From: Elusimicrobiota bacterium
Lineage (GTDB): Bacteria; Elusimicrobiota; Elusimicrobia; UBA1565; UBA9628
NCBI GenBank assembly: GCA_016234805.1
Contig: JACRNU010000069.1
Span: 62,001 to 126,000, forward strand
Length of the DNA stretch: 64,000 nucleotides
Reading direction: 5' to 3'
Shown here: positions 28,670 through 37,725 of the stretch, in pieces
Layout: each line of letters begins with the position of its first letter
Position numbering within the stretch: position 1 is the first letter of the stretch
Program-made: the position numbers and the translations under genes
The notes under the pieces: model-generated
What the model saw: the letters and a program-made list of their open reading frames with translations, nothing else
Database searches by the model: none
What the model was told of the DNA's origin: nothing

Positions 28670-29275
28670 ATGTCCATGCATCCGAGACTGTGGCTTTTCC
28701 TCGCGCTGCTCGGCCAACTGGCGTCCGCCGCCCAGGCGGCTCCCCCGCGGGGCTCGGCCGAGGAGAAGGCGGAGTTCGAGCGCCACATGCTCGCCTCGGA
28801 CAAGGTCGGCAAGCCCGCCCCGGCGGGGCAGGCGGCAGACGCTGCGGCCGGCGGGGAAGTCACCTCGGCCCTGGCTCCCGGCGAGCGCCCGTCCCTGCGC
28901 TTTGTGAAGAAGGGCGGCAAGATGAAGGCCCAATCCGCCCCAGCGGCTCCGGTCGCGGCTCCGGCCCTGGTGAACAAGGATGTCAGCCCGCCGTCCGATT
29001 TCGCGCTGGATTACGACCTCCCCGCTGACGCGGGCGTGACGATCTCGATCGTCGGGCCCGACGGGGTCCCGGTGCGCGAGTTCAGCATGGCCGCGGGCCA
29101 GCCCGGGGGCTCGCGCGGAAAGAACCGCGTCCTGGCTTGGGACGGCCGCGACGGCCTCGGCCGCGAGGCTCCGGCCGGGCCCTATCAGGCTCTCGTCATC
29201 ATCAGGCCCGGCCCCGGAGTCTCGCCGGAATCGGCAGGGGTCAAGGCCATCCCTCTCGTCAAGGGTCCGCGATGA
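28670..29275 (+). CDS. Secreted protein with FlgD-Ig-like domain
   Basis: Signal peptide; [70 protein letters not shown]. Confidence 0.75.
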   Translation: MSMHPRLWLFLALLGQLASAAQAAPPRGSAEEKAEFERHMLASDKVGKPAPAGQAADAAAGGEVTSALAPGERPSLRFVKKGGKMKAQSAPAAPVAAPALVNKDVSPPSDFALDYDLPADAGVTISIVGPDGVPVREFSMAAGQPGGSRGKNRVLAWDGRDGLGREAPAGPYQALVIIRPGPGVSPESAGVKAIPLVKGPR

Positions 29276-32200
29276 AGACGCTGCTCGCGGTCCAACTCCT
29301 GTGCGGCCTCGCGGCAAGCGCGTGGGCCGGGCCCTCGGTCCAGAGGACCTTCCAGTTGAGCGACTCCCCCTTCGGGATCGCCGCACCCTCAGCCGTCGCG
29401 ACGGACCCGGTCCGGCACGAGGCGTGGGTCGCGGGCAACTACTCCAACAATCTGGTGATCATCGACGCCGTGTCCAGGAAACCGATCGCCGAGATGACCG
29501 GGATCACGGGTCCCTCGGCCATGGCCTTCGACCGCACCCGCGGCCTCGTGTTCGTGAGCGCGTTCAACGGTCTCCATGTGATCGATGCCGCCACGCGGTC
29601 AAAAAAGGCGGCGTTCCCCCTTAATTCGTTCTACCCCAAGGCCCTGGCTGCGGACGAGACAGCCGGGGAGATCATCGTCCTCGGCAGCCAGTACGTCCCC
29701 TCCATCGCGAAGAACCAGGACATGATCCGCCGCTTCAACGCGAGCAACGGCATCATCAAGGCCACGGCTGCCCTTCCTCCCGACTACGCGAGCCACGGCT
29801 TCGCCCAGAGCGATTCCAGGATCTTCGTGACCGTCTACATGACGGCCGGCCCCACGGCATACCAATCCGAGCTATGGGTCCTGGACAAGGCGAGCATGAC
29901 CGTGGTCCAGAAGGTCGCGCTGGGGGCGGTCTGGCCCGCTGAAGTCGCCTTCGACCGGAGCGACGGGTCGGTCTACGTGGGCACCTACGGCCGCGTCACG
30001 AAATACGCGCCTGACAGCTCGGGCTTCCTGGTCAAGGGCGCCGCGATCCTTGCCTCCGGCTACTTCTGGAGGATGGTGATCGACGGGACTTCGGGCCGCC
30101 TCTACGGGATCGACACCTACGGCAACAAAGTCCAGATCGTGGACCTCAAGGCCGGCAAGCTCCTCAAGACCCTAGCCACCGGGGCCCGGCCCTCAGCCAT
30201 CGCCATGGACGCCGAGGCCGGGCTCGTTTTCACGGCCAACCGCGAATCAAACGACTCCTCCATCTTCGACCTCAAGACCGACGCGAGCCTGGGCAAGGTG
30301 GACCTGGCCCGCCTCCTCCCCAAGTCCATGGCCCTGATCCCGGGAACGGACACGATCCTGGTGGGAACCAACCAGACCAGCGCCTTCACCGTATGGAACA
30401 AGCGCACCTTCGTCCTGGAGAAGATCCTCCCCGACCCTTACGAGACCGTGACCGACCTCGCCTTGTTCCCCGGCCTGCGCAAGGCCTTCGTGCTCTCCGG
30501 GGCGGAGTCCAGCGGGTACATCCGCAAGCTCATGCTCGACGGCTACGGCGCCCAGACCGCGCCGTTCGCCTCCTCCGGCCTCACGGGCATCGAAGCCTAT
30601 CCGGAAGCCAACCAGCTTCTCTCCACCACGCTCAACGCCCCTTCGACCGGGGTCTACATGGGCGCTCTCGCCTTGTGGGACGCGTCCGCCGAGGTCCAGC
30701 TCGGCACCATCATCCTGAGCTCCCAGGCCGACTATCCCAAGACCGTGGCGGTCAACAACGCGACCGGCAAGGCGTACGTGGTCCTCTACGGAGCGCACCA
30801 AGTGGCCGTGGTCGACATCGCGACCTCCCGAGTGCTCAAGAAGATCCCGGTGGGCTTCTACCCGGTCTCGGCCGCGGTCAACCCCAACCTCAACCGGATC
30901 TACGTGGCCAACTACGGCTCGAACTCGGTCTCCGTCATCGACGGAGCCGCAGACGCGGTGCTCGCCCATGTCGCGGTCGGTTCCAAGCCCAAGGCCGTGG
31001 CGGTCAAGCGGCGCGGGGCCAGGGTCTACGCGGCCAACTCCGGGGACAAGACCGTCACGGTGCTCGACGGCCGGACCCTCGCGGTAGCCGCGACCCTGGC
31101 CTCGGGAGGCGTGCCGGAGAGCATGGTCGTGGACGAGGCCGCGGACCAGGTCTTTGTCGCGAACACGGCTGACGCGTCCATCACGGTCCTGGCGGACCCG
31201 ACCTCATCCGACACCCAGCCGCCGACCATCTCCCACACCCCGCTCGCCGGGACCTTCCCGGAGGCGCAGGACGTCGCAGTGGAAGCCCAGGTCACGGATG
31301 ATGCCGGGACCCCGGTCGTCACGCTCACCTATTGGTCACCCGGATCCTCCGTCTACCACACCGTACCCATGGGTCCCGGGGGAGGCGCCTCCTTCAAGGG
31401 GGTCATCCCGGCCGCGTTCCTCCTGGCGCTCAAGGGGGACAGGGTCTCCTACTTCATCGATGCCACGGACGCTGAAGGCAACGGCCCTCCCCTCGGCCAG
31501 GGCATGGGCTCCCCCACGAGCCCCAATCAGTTCTCCGTAGCCAAGGGCCTGAGCCTGCTGTGGACGAACAAGTTCGACAGGATCTCCGGGGGCTTCTACC
31601 GCATGGTGCCGGGCCCGTCCGCGGCCATCGGCAACATCCGGCCCGACCTGCCCGGCATGGAGGTCGCCACCGGCAACGAGGAGTTCTTCCCCAACACAGG
31701 GACGCCGGGAGTGTCCGGCCGTTGGTTCCTCTTCGGATCCCAGGGCAGCCTGGTCTTCTGGAAGAACACCGAGAACGACGAAGCGCACTCCTCGGTCAAT
31801 CTCTTCGACTTGAACGGGGACGGAGTGCCCGAGATGCTCGGAGGCACGACCTCGGGCCGCGAGATGCAGGCCTGGGACGGCCAGGGCCGCTGGATCTGGC
31901 GCCACCTGCTCGACGGCCACCACCTCTCCACCCCGGCCGTGGACATCCTCAAGCCCGGCGACGACCCCATGGTCTACGGCGGGAGCTTCGACAACTACTT
32001 CCGGTGCGTCAACGGCCGGACCGGCTCGCTCGTCTGGAAGTTCAAGGCCGAGACCTGGATATGGTCCTCCCCGGCCGTGGCGGACTTGGACGGCGACGGC
32101 CGCAAGGAGGTCGCGTTCGGCACGGACCAGCTCACCATCGGCAGGCCGAACTTCTACGTGCTCGACGCCGCGAGCGGCGCCGTGCGCTGGACCGCGGCCC

Positions 32201-34158
32201 TCGGAGGGCATATGCGCGCCTCAGCCGCCCTCTGGGACACCAACGGGGACGGCATCCTCGAGGTCCTGGTCGGGGCCCCGGACGGCGTGTTCCGCGCCAT
32301 GAACGGCAAGACCGGAGCCGTGCTCTGGACCGTGAAGACCGGAGGCGAGATCGTCTCATCCGCGGCCATCGGCGACGTGGACAACGACGGCGTCAACGAG
32401 ATCGTGTTCGGCTCCTCGGACGGCGAGCTCTACTGCCTCGCGCCGGATGGCCGCGTCAAGTGGACCGCGAACCTCGGAAGCCCGGTGCTCGGCTCTCCTG
32501 CCCTGGCCCGCAGGCGGCCAGGCGCGGGCCTCGACGTCTACGTGACGGCCGCGGCAGGCACCCTTTTCGTCCTTTCAGGGATCGACGGCAGGACCCTCGC
32601 CGGATTCGGGAGCGACGCCAGCGTGGTCTCCTCGCCGGTCGTGGGCGACGTGGACGGGGACGGCAAGCTCGAGGTCTTCTTCCAGGACCGCGCAGCCGAG
32701 AATGACGCGAACATGAAAGGAGACATGTTCTACGCCCTGCGAGACCTCGACTCCCAGGTGCCTGCCTTTGCCCTGGAATGGCCTGTGTTCAGGTGCAATG
32801 CCGCCCATACAGGGTACTGCAGCCAATCTCCTGCTCCAGCGCCGGAACCGACCCCCACGCCTGCGCCTACGCCCGAACCGACACCCGCGCCCACTCCCAC
32901 GCCCGAACCGGCCCCCACGCCTACCCCCACGCCCGAACCGGCCCCCACGCCTACCCCCACGCCTGAACCGGCCCCCACGCCTACTCCTACGCCTGAGCCT
33001 CCCAATGACGGCAAATGCACCGATACCTCAGCCATCCTCAAACTGCCCAAGGACGGCAAGAAGATCTGGGGCAATGCTGTCACGACCATGGCCGAGGCTG
33101 CGTGCCCGGATTCGAAGTTCTCGAAAGTCCTCTTCCAATACCGCCATGAATCCTCGCAGGAGTGGAAGGATATCTCGCTTCCAGACTCCAAGAAGCCCTA
33201 TTCGGTGTACTGGAACGTCAGCGACGGGAACGTTCCCTGGGGCAACCACTTCCTAAGAGCCGTGGCCTATGACGAGGACGGAAACCCCGACATCGACCCG
33301 CCCACCATCAGCGTGGTGGTCGGGGACGCCAACCCGGACATCGTGGAGGATGGGAACCCGGACGTGGACCCCAACAACCCCCACCGCCTGACCGAGAAGG
33401 TGGATACCACGACCTCGACCAAGATCACCCTGGCCGACGGCACCGCGGTCAACATCCCGGCCGGAGCGGTCCCCGCTGGAGAGAAGATCCAGATCTCCTC
33501 CCCGAAGCCGGGAACCGCGCCTGCGGCGAAATCGCCGTTCGCGATCCTCGAACCCATCGGCATCTACCTGTCGCTCTCGTTCACGAACGGGACCCAGTCC
33601 TTTGCCAAGCCCGTGGAAGTGTTCATCTCCGCCCCGGACAGCGACAACAACGGCATCGTGGACGGCACCGCCGTCGCGACCAAGGACCTCAAGCCCTACT
33701 ATTACAACGAGAAGCTCGCGGCCTGGGTGCCCGTGACCGCCACGGGCAAGTCCCCCTTCGGGGTCTCGGCCGTGGCCTCCCCGCAAGGTGCCCCGGGCGT
33801 GGGGTTCCTCACGGACCACTTCACCCTCTTCGGCCTGTTCCAGGAATCATACCCTTCAGCGCCTTCCAAGGGGGAGATGTTCGTCTACCCCAACCCGGTG
33901 CGCGCAGGCCAATCCGCGACCTTCGCGGCCAAGGTCGGCCAGGCGCGCAGGTTCGAGCTCCGGGTCTACGGCATGGCCGGAGGGCTCGTGCACTCGGTGG
34001 ACGTGGACGCCCCGGCTCCCATCGTGGACGGCGAGTACATGTACAGGTACGTCTGGGAGGCCGCGGGCGTCCCTAACGGGGTCTACATCTACACCCTGAC
34101 CGTGGGCACGAACGCGGGCGACGTCAGGACCAAGGGCCGAGTCGCGCTCCTCCGCTAG
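29272..34158 (+). CDS. Giant surface protein: YVTN/NHL and FG-GAP/PQQ-like propellers, Pro/Thr linker, ZU5-like region, C-terminal T9SS/FlgD-like domain
   Basis: Start [20 protein letters not shown] at 29272 (ATGA overlap); [35 protein letters not shown] repeats; [14 protein letters not shown] repeats; C-terminus [41 protein letters not shown]...GVYIYTLTV. Confidence 0.9.
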   Translation: MKTLLAVQLLCGLAASAWAGPSVQRTFQLSDSPFGIAAPSAVATDPVRHEAWVAGNYSNNLVIIDAVSRKPIAEMTGITGPSAMAFDRTRGLVFVSAFNGLHVIDAATRSKKAAFPLNSFYPKALAADETAGEIIVLGSQYVPSIAKNQDMIRRFNASNGIIKATAALPPDYASHGFAQSDSRIFVTVYMTAGPTAYQSELWVLDKASMTVVQKVALGAVWPAEVAFDRSDGSVYVGTYGRVTKYAPDSSGFLVKGAAILASGYFWRMVIDGTSGRLYGIDTYGNKVQIVDLKAGKLLKTLATGARPSAIAMDAEAGLVFTANRESNDSSIFDLKTDASLGKVDLARLLPKSMALIPGTDTILVGTNQTSAFTVWNKRTFVLEKILPDPYETVTDLALFPGLRKAFVLSGAESSGYIRKLMLDGYGAQTAPFASSGLTGIEAYPEANQLLSTTLNAPSTGVYMGALALWDASAEVQLGTIILSSQADYPKTVAVNNATGKAYVVLYGAHQVAVVDIATSRVLKKIPVGFYPVSAAVNPNLNRIYVANYGSNSVSVIDGAADAVLAHVAVGSKPKAVAVKRRGARVYAANSGDKTVTVLDGRTLAVAATLASGGVPESMVVDEAADQVFVANTADASITVLADPTSSDTQPPTISHTPLAGTFPEAQDVAVEAQVTDDAGTPVVTLTYWSPGSSVYHTVPMGPGGGASFKGVIPAAFLLALKGDRVSYFIDATDAEGNGPPLGQGMGSPTSPNQFSVAKGLSLLWTNKFDRISGGFYRMVPGPSAAIGNIRPDLPGMEVATGNEEFFPNTGTPGVSGRWFLFGSQGSLVFWKNTENDEAHSSVNLFDLNGDGVPEMLGGTTSGREMQAWDGQGRWIWRHLLDGHHLSTPAVDILKPGDDPMVYGGSFDNYFRCVNGRTGSLVWKFKAETWIWSSPAVADLDGDGRKEVAFGTDQLTIGRPNFYVLDAASGAVRWTAALGGHMRASAALWDTNGDGILEVLVGAPDGVFRAMNGKTGAVLWTVKTGGEIVSSAAIGDVDNDGVNEIVFGSSDGELYCLAPDGRVKWTANLGSPVLGSPALARRRPGAGLDVYVTAAAGTLFVLSGIDGRTLAGFGSDASVVSSPVVGDVDGDGKLEVFFQDRAAENDANMKGDMFYALRDLDSQVPAFALEWPVFRCNAAHTGYCSQSPAPAPEPTPTPAPTPEPTPAPTPTPEPAPTPTPTPEPAPTPTPTPEPAPTPTPTPEPPNDGKCTDTSAILKLPKDGKKIWGNAVTTMAEAACPDSKFSKVLFQYRHESSQEWKDISLPDSKKPYSVYWNVSDGNVPWGNHFLRAVAYDEDGNPDIDPPTISVVVGDANPDIVEDGNPDVDPNNPHRLTEKVDTTTSTKITLADGTAVNIPAGAVPAGEKIQISSPKPGTAPAAKSPFAILEPIGIYLSLSFTNGTQSFAKPVEVFISAPDSDNNGIVDGTAVATKDLKPYYYNEKLAAWVPVTATGKSPFGVSAVASPQGAPGVGFLTDHFTLFGLFQESYPSAPSKGEMFVYPNPVRAGQSATFAAKVGQARRFELRVYGMAGGLVHSVDVDAPAPIVDGEYMYRYVWEAAGVPNGVYIYTLTVGTNAGDVRTKGRVALLR
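32902..32991 (+). repeat. 3 x 30-bp tandem coding repeat ([10 protein letters not shown] linker)
   Basis: cccgaaccggcccccacgcctacccccacg twice identical, third copy with synonymous changes; less regular PT repeats extend ~32830-33000. Confidence 0.92.
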
Positions 34159-34165
34159 AACAGGG

Positions 34166-35158
34166 TCAGAAGCGCGCGGTGACCGAGACCTGGTGGGTCA
34201 GCCCAAGGGTGCCGAGCGGCACGAAGCCGTAGTCCAGGGAGTACTTCTCATAGGCGAGGCCGACGCCGGCTGACAAGCCGGTCGCCCCGCTCACCTCTCC
34301 GAGGGTCTTGGAACTGAACCCCACCCTCCCCGCCCCGGACCATCGCCCGGCCAGAACGCGGCGGTACTCGGCGCCCACGGCCCCGTACGGGGAGGTCTCC
34401 CACGGGACCACACCCTCCACCGCGCAGAGGACCTGGTCGCTGTACTTGAAGGACACGCCCGCCTTGCCCACGAAGGGCAGGACCTCGCGCTCCTGGTCGT
34501 ACTTGAGCACTCCGCCGATGTTCTGGGCAACAAGGGCGAACCTCAGCCTCTCGTCCAGGTATTCCGGCGACCGCAGCCCGATGTCGAAGCTCTGGGTGCG
34601 GTCCGCGGCGCTGATCTTCGAGTAGACGAATTTGGCCGCGAGCCCAACCGTGTACCCGCGGAGCCATCTCCACTCGTCCACGGGCCGATCGTAGTCGGCA
34701 GGAGCGGCCTCGCGCTCCTCGAGCCGGTATGCGTAAGCGATGGTGACGGCCATGTCGTAGGGCCGGAACGCGCCCTGTTCCACGCCGGAGGGATCGACCT
34801 CCATGACATCGCCGGCGGAAAGGTAGTGGATGGAAGCCCCGACGACCCCGAACTCGCGGGGCAGCTGCTGCGCGTAGGCCGCGTACTCGAAGGAGATGGA
34901 GTCCAGATAGGCCGCGTGCATGAAGGTGGCGGAGCGCTTCTCGATGCCTGTCATGCCGGCGGGGTTCCAGTAGACGGCGCTCGCGTCGTCGGCCAAAGCG
35001 GTGTAGGCCTCGCCCATGGCCACGGCCCTGGCCCCCGCCCCCAGCCTCAAGAAAGGAGCTCCGATTGAAGCGCGCGAGTACGCAGCCAGGCCAGCGGCCC
35101 GCGCGGCCCCCTGGAACGTCCCCAGGAGCAAGATGAAAAGGACCGCGGCCCGGCTCAT
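34166..35158 (-). CDS. PorV/UPF0164-type outer-membrane protein
   Basis: MSRAAVLFILLLGTFQGAARAAGLAAYSRASIGAPFLRLGAGARAVAMGEAYTALADDASAVYWNPAGMTGIEKRSATFMHAAYLDSISFEYAAYAQ; ATGA overlap at 35155-35158. Confidence 0.9.
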   Translation of the reverse strand: MSRAAVLFILLLGTFQGAARAAGLAAYSRASIGAPFLRLGAGARAVAMGEAYTALADDASAVYWNPAGMTGIEKRSATFMHAAYLDSISFEYAAYAQQLPREFGVVGASIHYLSAGDVMEVDPSGVEQGAFRPYDMAVTIAYAYRLEEREAAPADYDRPVDEWRWLRGYTVGLAAKFVYSKISAADRTQSFDIGLRSPEYLDERLRFALVAQNIGGVLKYDQEREVLPFVGKAGVSFKYSDQVLCAVEGVVPWETSPYGAVGAEYRRVLAGRWSGAGRVGFSSKTLGEVSGATGLSAGVGLAYEKYSLDYGFVPLGTLGLTHQVSVTARF

Positions 35159-37623
35159 CGCTCCACCGCCACTTTGAAGGTCCTCTTCGCCCCGCCGCTC
35201 TCGATGAGGACGACATAGACTCCGCTCGCGGCCGGCTGTCCCTCTCCGCTGCGTCCGTTCCATGCGGCCATCCCGGCGTTGTCGGCGGAAAGATCCCTGA
35301 TCCTCCTGCCCTGGAAGTCGAAGAACCTCAGTCTTGCTCCGGCCGGCAGGTTGATGAAGGTCATGGAGGACTGCCCCTGGTTGGGCCGCAGCGGGACGGG
35401 GAACGCTTTGACCCGTGAGAGGTCGCTGTTCGCCGACGCCTGCATCAGCTGAAAGGTGGAGAGGTGGTTGACCTCGGCCGTCACCTCCTTGGCCGAGGTG
35501 TCGGTCTTCGAAACCAGGGGGACCCAGACGCCGCGCAGAGGGTCATGCCGGGCGATGATCAGCCTGGTCTCGTCCGTGCCCGCGGGCAGCAGGGCGCCTC
35601 CATAGCCGATCGACAGGGTGACGGGATTCTCGGGCTGGACCTCGGGGACCAGGGTGATCTCCACGCCGACGCCCGTGGCGGCGCCGTCCGAGGCCGGGAA
35701 CCCGGCCGGAAGCCGCGTGACGATCTGCACGGCGGAGTCGAAAGCCGCGGCCGGGACCTCGACCCTGATCTCGCCGCTCGCGGCATAGAGCACGATGGTC
35801 TGCGCCGAGCCGGGAGCCACGGACTGCGACGAGGCCGCGGTCCGCGTGGAGCCCAAGCTCGTGTACGCGGTCGGCAGGCCGTTGTTATTGACGGCCCGCA
35901 CCGCCGCGTGATAGTCGGCGGTCAAGGACAAGCCGGTGAAGACCGCGAAGGTGTTGAAGGTGGACGAGCTCTTGTTCCCGGAAAGACCGTTGCTGCTCGG
36001 GGAAGCGGCCGAGGACAGCACGGCCTCATAGCGGGCGCCCGGGCCGCCGCCGCCCGACGTCCAGTTGACCTGGATGCTCGATGTGTCGACCTTGCTGAAC
36101 GCCGAGGCCACCGGCGCGAGCGCCAGGGTGGAGGTGGAGGGCAGGCCGGTGAAGGCCGAGGCTCCTCCGAGGGAGTTCAGCGACGCCGCGCGCGCGTAGT
36201 AGGTCGTGTTCGCGCCCAGGCCCGTGAAGATCGCCCAGTTCTCAGCCGTGACCGACGAGGCGGCCACGGGCGAGAACCCGGAGTCGGCGCTCAGCTGAGC
36301 CAGGTAGCGCGTGCCGCCAGGGTTGCTGTTCGGGCCCCAGTTGGCCGTGAGCCGGTCGACCGCGATGGCGCTCGGCAAGGCCGAGGTCGGCGCGTTGGCC
36401 AGGGTGGCGGTCGAGCCCAGGTCCGCGTACGCGGTGGGGATGCCGTTATTGTTGACCGCCCGCACCTCCGCGTAATAGGTCGTGTTCACGCCCAGGCCCG
36501 CGCTGAAGACCCCGAAGGTCTCGAAGGTGGCCGAGCTCTTGTTCCCCGGGAGCCCGTTGGTGCTCGGGGAAGCGGCCGCGGACAGCAGAGCCTCGTAAAG
36601 CACGCCCGGCCCGTTGCCGGCCCAACTCCAATTGGCCCGGACGGCCGACGCCGTGACCCCGCTGAACGCGGAGGCCGCCGGCGCCGCGGCCAGAGTGGAA
36701 GTGGAGGGCAAGCCGGTGAAGGCCGAGGCTCCTCCGAGGGAGTTCAGCGACGCCGCGCGCGCGTAGTAGGTCGTGTTCGCGCCCAGGCCCGTGAAGATCG
36801 CCCAGTTCTCAGCCGTGACCGACGAGGCGGCCACGGGCGAGAAGCCGGAGTCGGCGCTCAACTGGGCCAGGTAGCGCGTGCCGCCCGGGTTGCTGTTCGG
36901 GCCCCAGTTGGCCGTGAGCCGGTCGACCGCGATGGCGCTCGGCGAGGCCGAGGTCGGCGCGTTGGCCAGGGTGGCGGTCGAGCCCAGGTCCGCGTACGCG
37001 GTGGGGATGCCGTTGTTGTTGACCGCCCGCACCTCCGCGTAATAGGTCGTGTTCACGCCCAGGCCCGCGCTGAAGACCGCGAAGGTCTCGAAGGTGGCCG
37101 AGCTCTTGTTCCCCGGGAGCCCGTTGGTGCTCGGGGAAGCGGCCGCGGACAGCAGAGCCTCGTAGAGCACGCCCGGCCCGTTGCCGGCCCAACTCCAATT
37201 GGCCCGGATGGCCGACTCCGTGACCCCGCTGAACGCGGCGACCCCCGGCGCCGCGGCCAAGGTGGAAGTCGATTTGACGGCGTTGAAGCTGACGTAGGCT
37301 GCGTCGTCCTCGGTGGAGTTCTTGACCTCGAACCAGTAGGTGGTGTTGGGGACGAGATTGCTGAAGGTCGCGGCGGACTCTCCCAGGTTCCCGAGGCCCG
37401 ACGAGATGATGACCTGGAAGTTGTCCTGGCCCAAGACGATCGTGGGTGTCGAGGTCGCCGGGATGGTCCAGCTGATTCCCAAGGTGATGGGGCCGACCGC
37501 GGTGAGGGTGACTCCGCTGACCGTCGCGGCCCGGACTCCGGGAGCGGCAAGCAGCGCGGCGGGGAGGAGGAGCCCGCGGGCCAGCCGGAGGATTCCGGAC
37601 CCGCCGGCCCGCAAAGGTTCCAT
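35155..37623 (-). CDS. Fibronectin type III-like repeat surface protein with C-terminal FlgD/T9SS-like domain
   Basis: Repeated ANWSWAGNGPGVLYEALLSAA...GLGVNTTYYAEVRAVNNNGIPTAYADLGSTATL units; C-terminus AFPVPLRPNQGQSSMTFINLPAGARLRFFDFQGRRIRDLSADNAGMAAWNGRSGEGQPAASGVYVVLIES. Confidence 0.88.
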   Translation of the reverse strand: MEPLRAGGSGILRLARGLLLPAALLAAPGVRAATVSGVTLTAVGPITLGISWTIPATSTPTIVLGQDNFQVIISSGLGNLGESAATFSNLVPNTTYWFEVKNSTEDDAAYVSFNAVKSTSTLAAAPGVAAFSGVTESAIRANWSWAGNGPGVLYEALLSAAASPSTNGLPGNKSSATFETFAVFSAGLGVNTTYYAEVRAVNNNGIPTAYADLGSTATLANAPTSASPSAIAVDRLTANWGPNSNPGGTRYLAQLSADSGFSPVAASSVTAENWAIFTGLGANTTYYARAASLNSLGGASAFTGLPSTSTLAAAPAASAFSGVTASAVRANWSWAGNGPGVLYEALLSAAASPSTNGLPGNKSSATFETFGVFSAGLGVNTTYYAEVRAVNNNGIPTAYADLGSTATLANAPTSALPSAIAVDRLTANWGPNSNPGGTRYLAQLSADSGFSPVAASSVTAENWAIFTGLGANTTYYARAASLNSLGGASAFTGLPSTSTLALAPVASAFSKVDTSSIQVNWTSGGGGPGARYEAVLSSAASPSSNGLSGNKSSSTFNTFAVFTGLSLTADYHAAVRAVNNNGLPTAYTSLGSTRTAASSQSVAPGSAQTIVLYAASGEIRVEVPAAAFDSAVQIVTRLPAGFPASDGAATGVGVEITLVPEVQPENPVTLSIGYGGALLPAGTDETRLIIARHDPLRGVWVPLVSKTDTSAKEVTAEVNHLSTFQLMQASANSDLSRVKAFPVPLRPNQGQSSMTFINLPAGARLRFFDFQGRRIRDLSADNAGMAAWNGRSGEGQPAASGVYVVLIESGGAKRTFKVAVER
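36120..37253 (-). repeat. Two near-identical 567-bp (189-codon) tandem coding repeats
   Basis: cgcgatggcgctcggc at 36361 recurs at 36928 (offset 567); flanking sequence nearly identical across both copies. Outer boundaries approximate. Confidence 0.85.
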
Positions 37624-37725
37624 GGCGGGCTATTTTACCATTCCATGTCGTGGTTTGACGAGAATTGACAATGGTGAGGCAAGGTTTGTATCGTCAAATA
37701 ATTCCATATTCAGAGGGGGGGGATC

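Noticed and set aside
29137-29271. N-terminal extension of ORF 29137..34158
   Set aside because: Overlaps the preceding FlgD-like gene in another frame; a proper signal peptide begins at 29272.
32830-33000. CRISPR-like tandem repeat
   Set aside because: In-frame Pro/Thr linker codons without spacers.
35464-37668. 734-aa plus-strand ORF
   Set aside because: Antisense to the FN3 repeat gene; its internal repeats mirror the coding repeats of the real gene.
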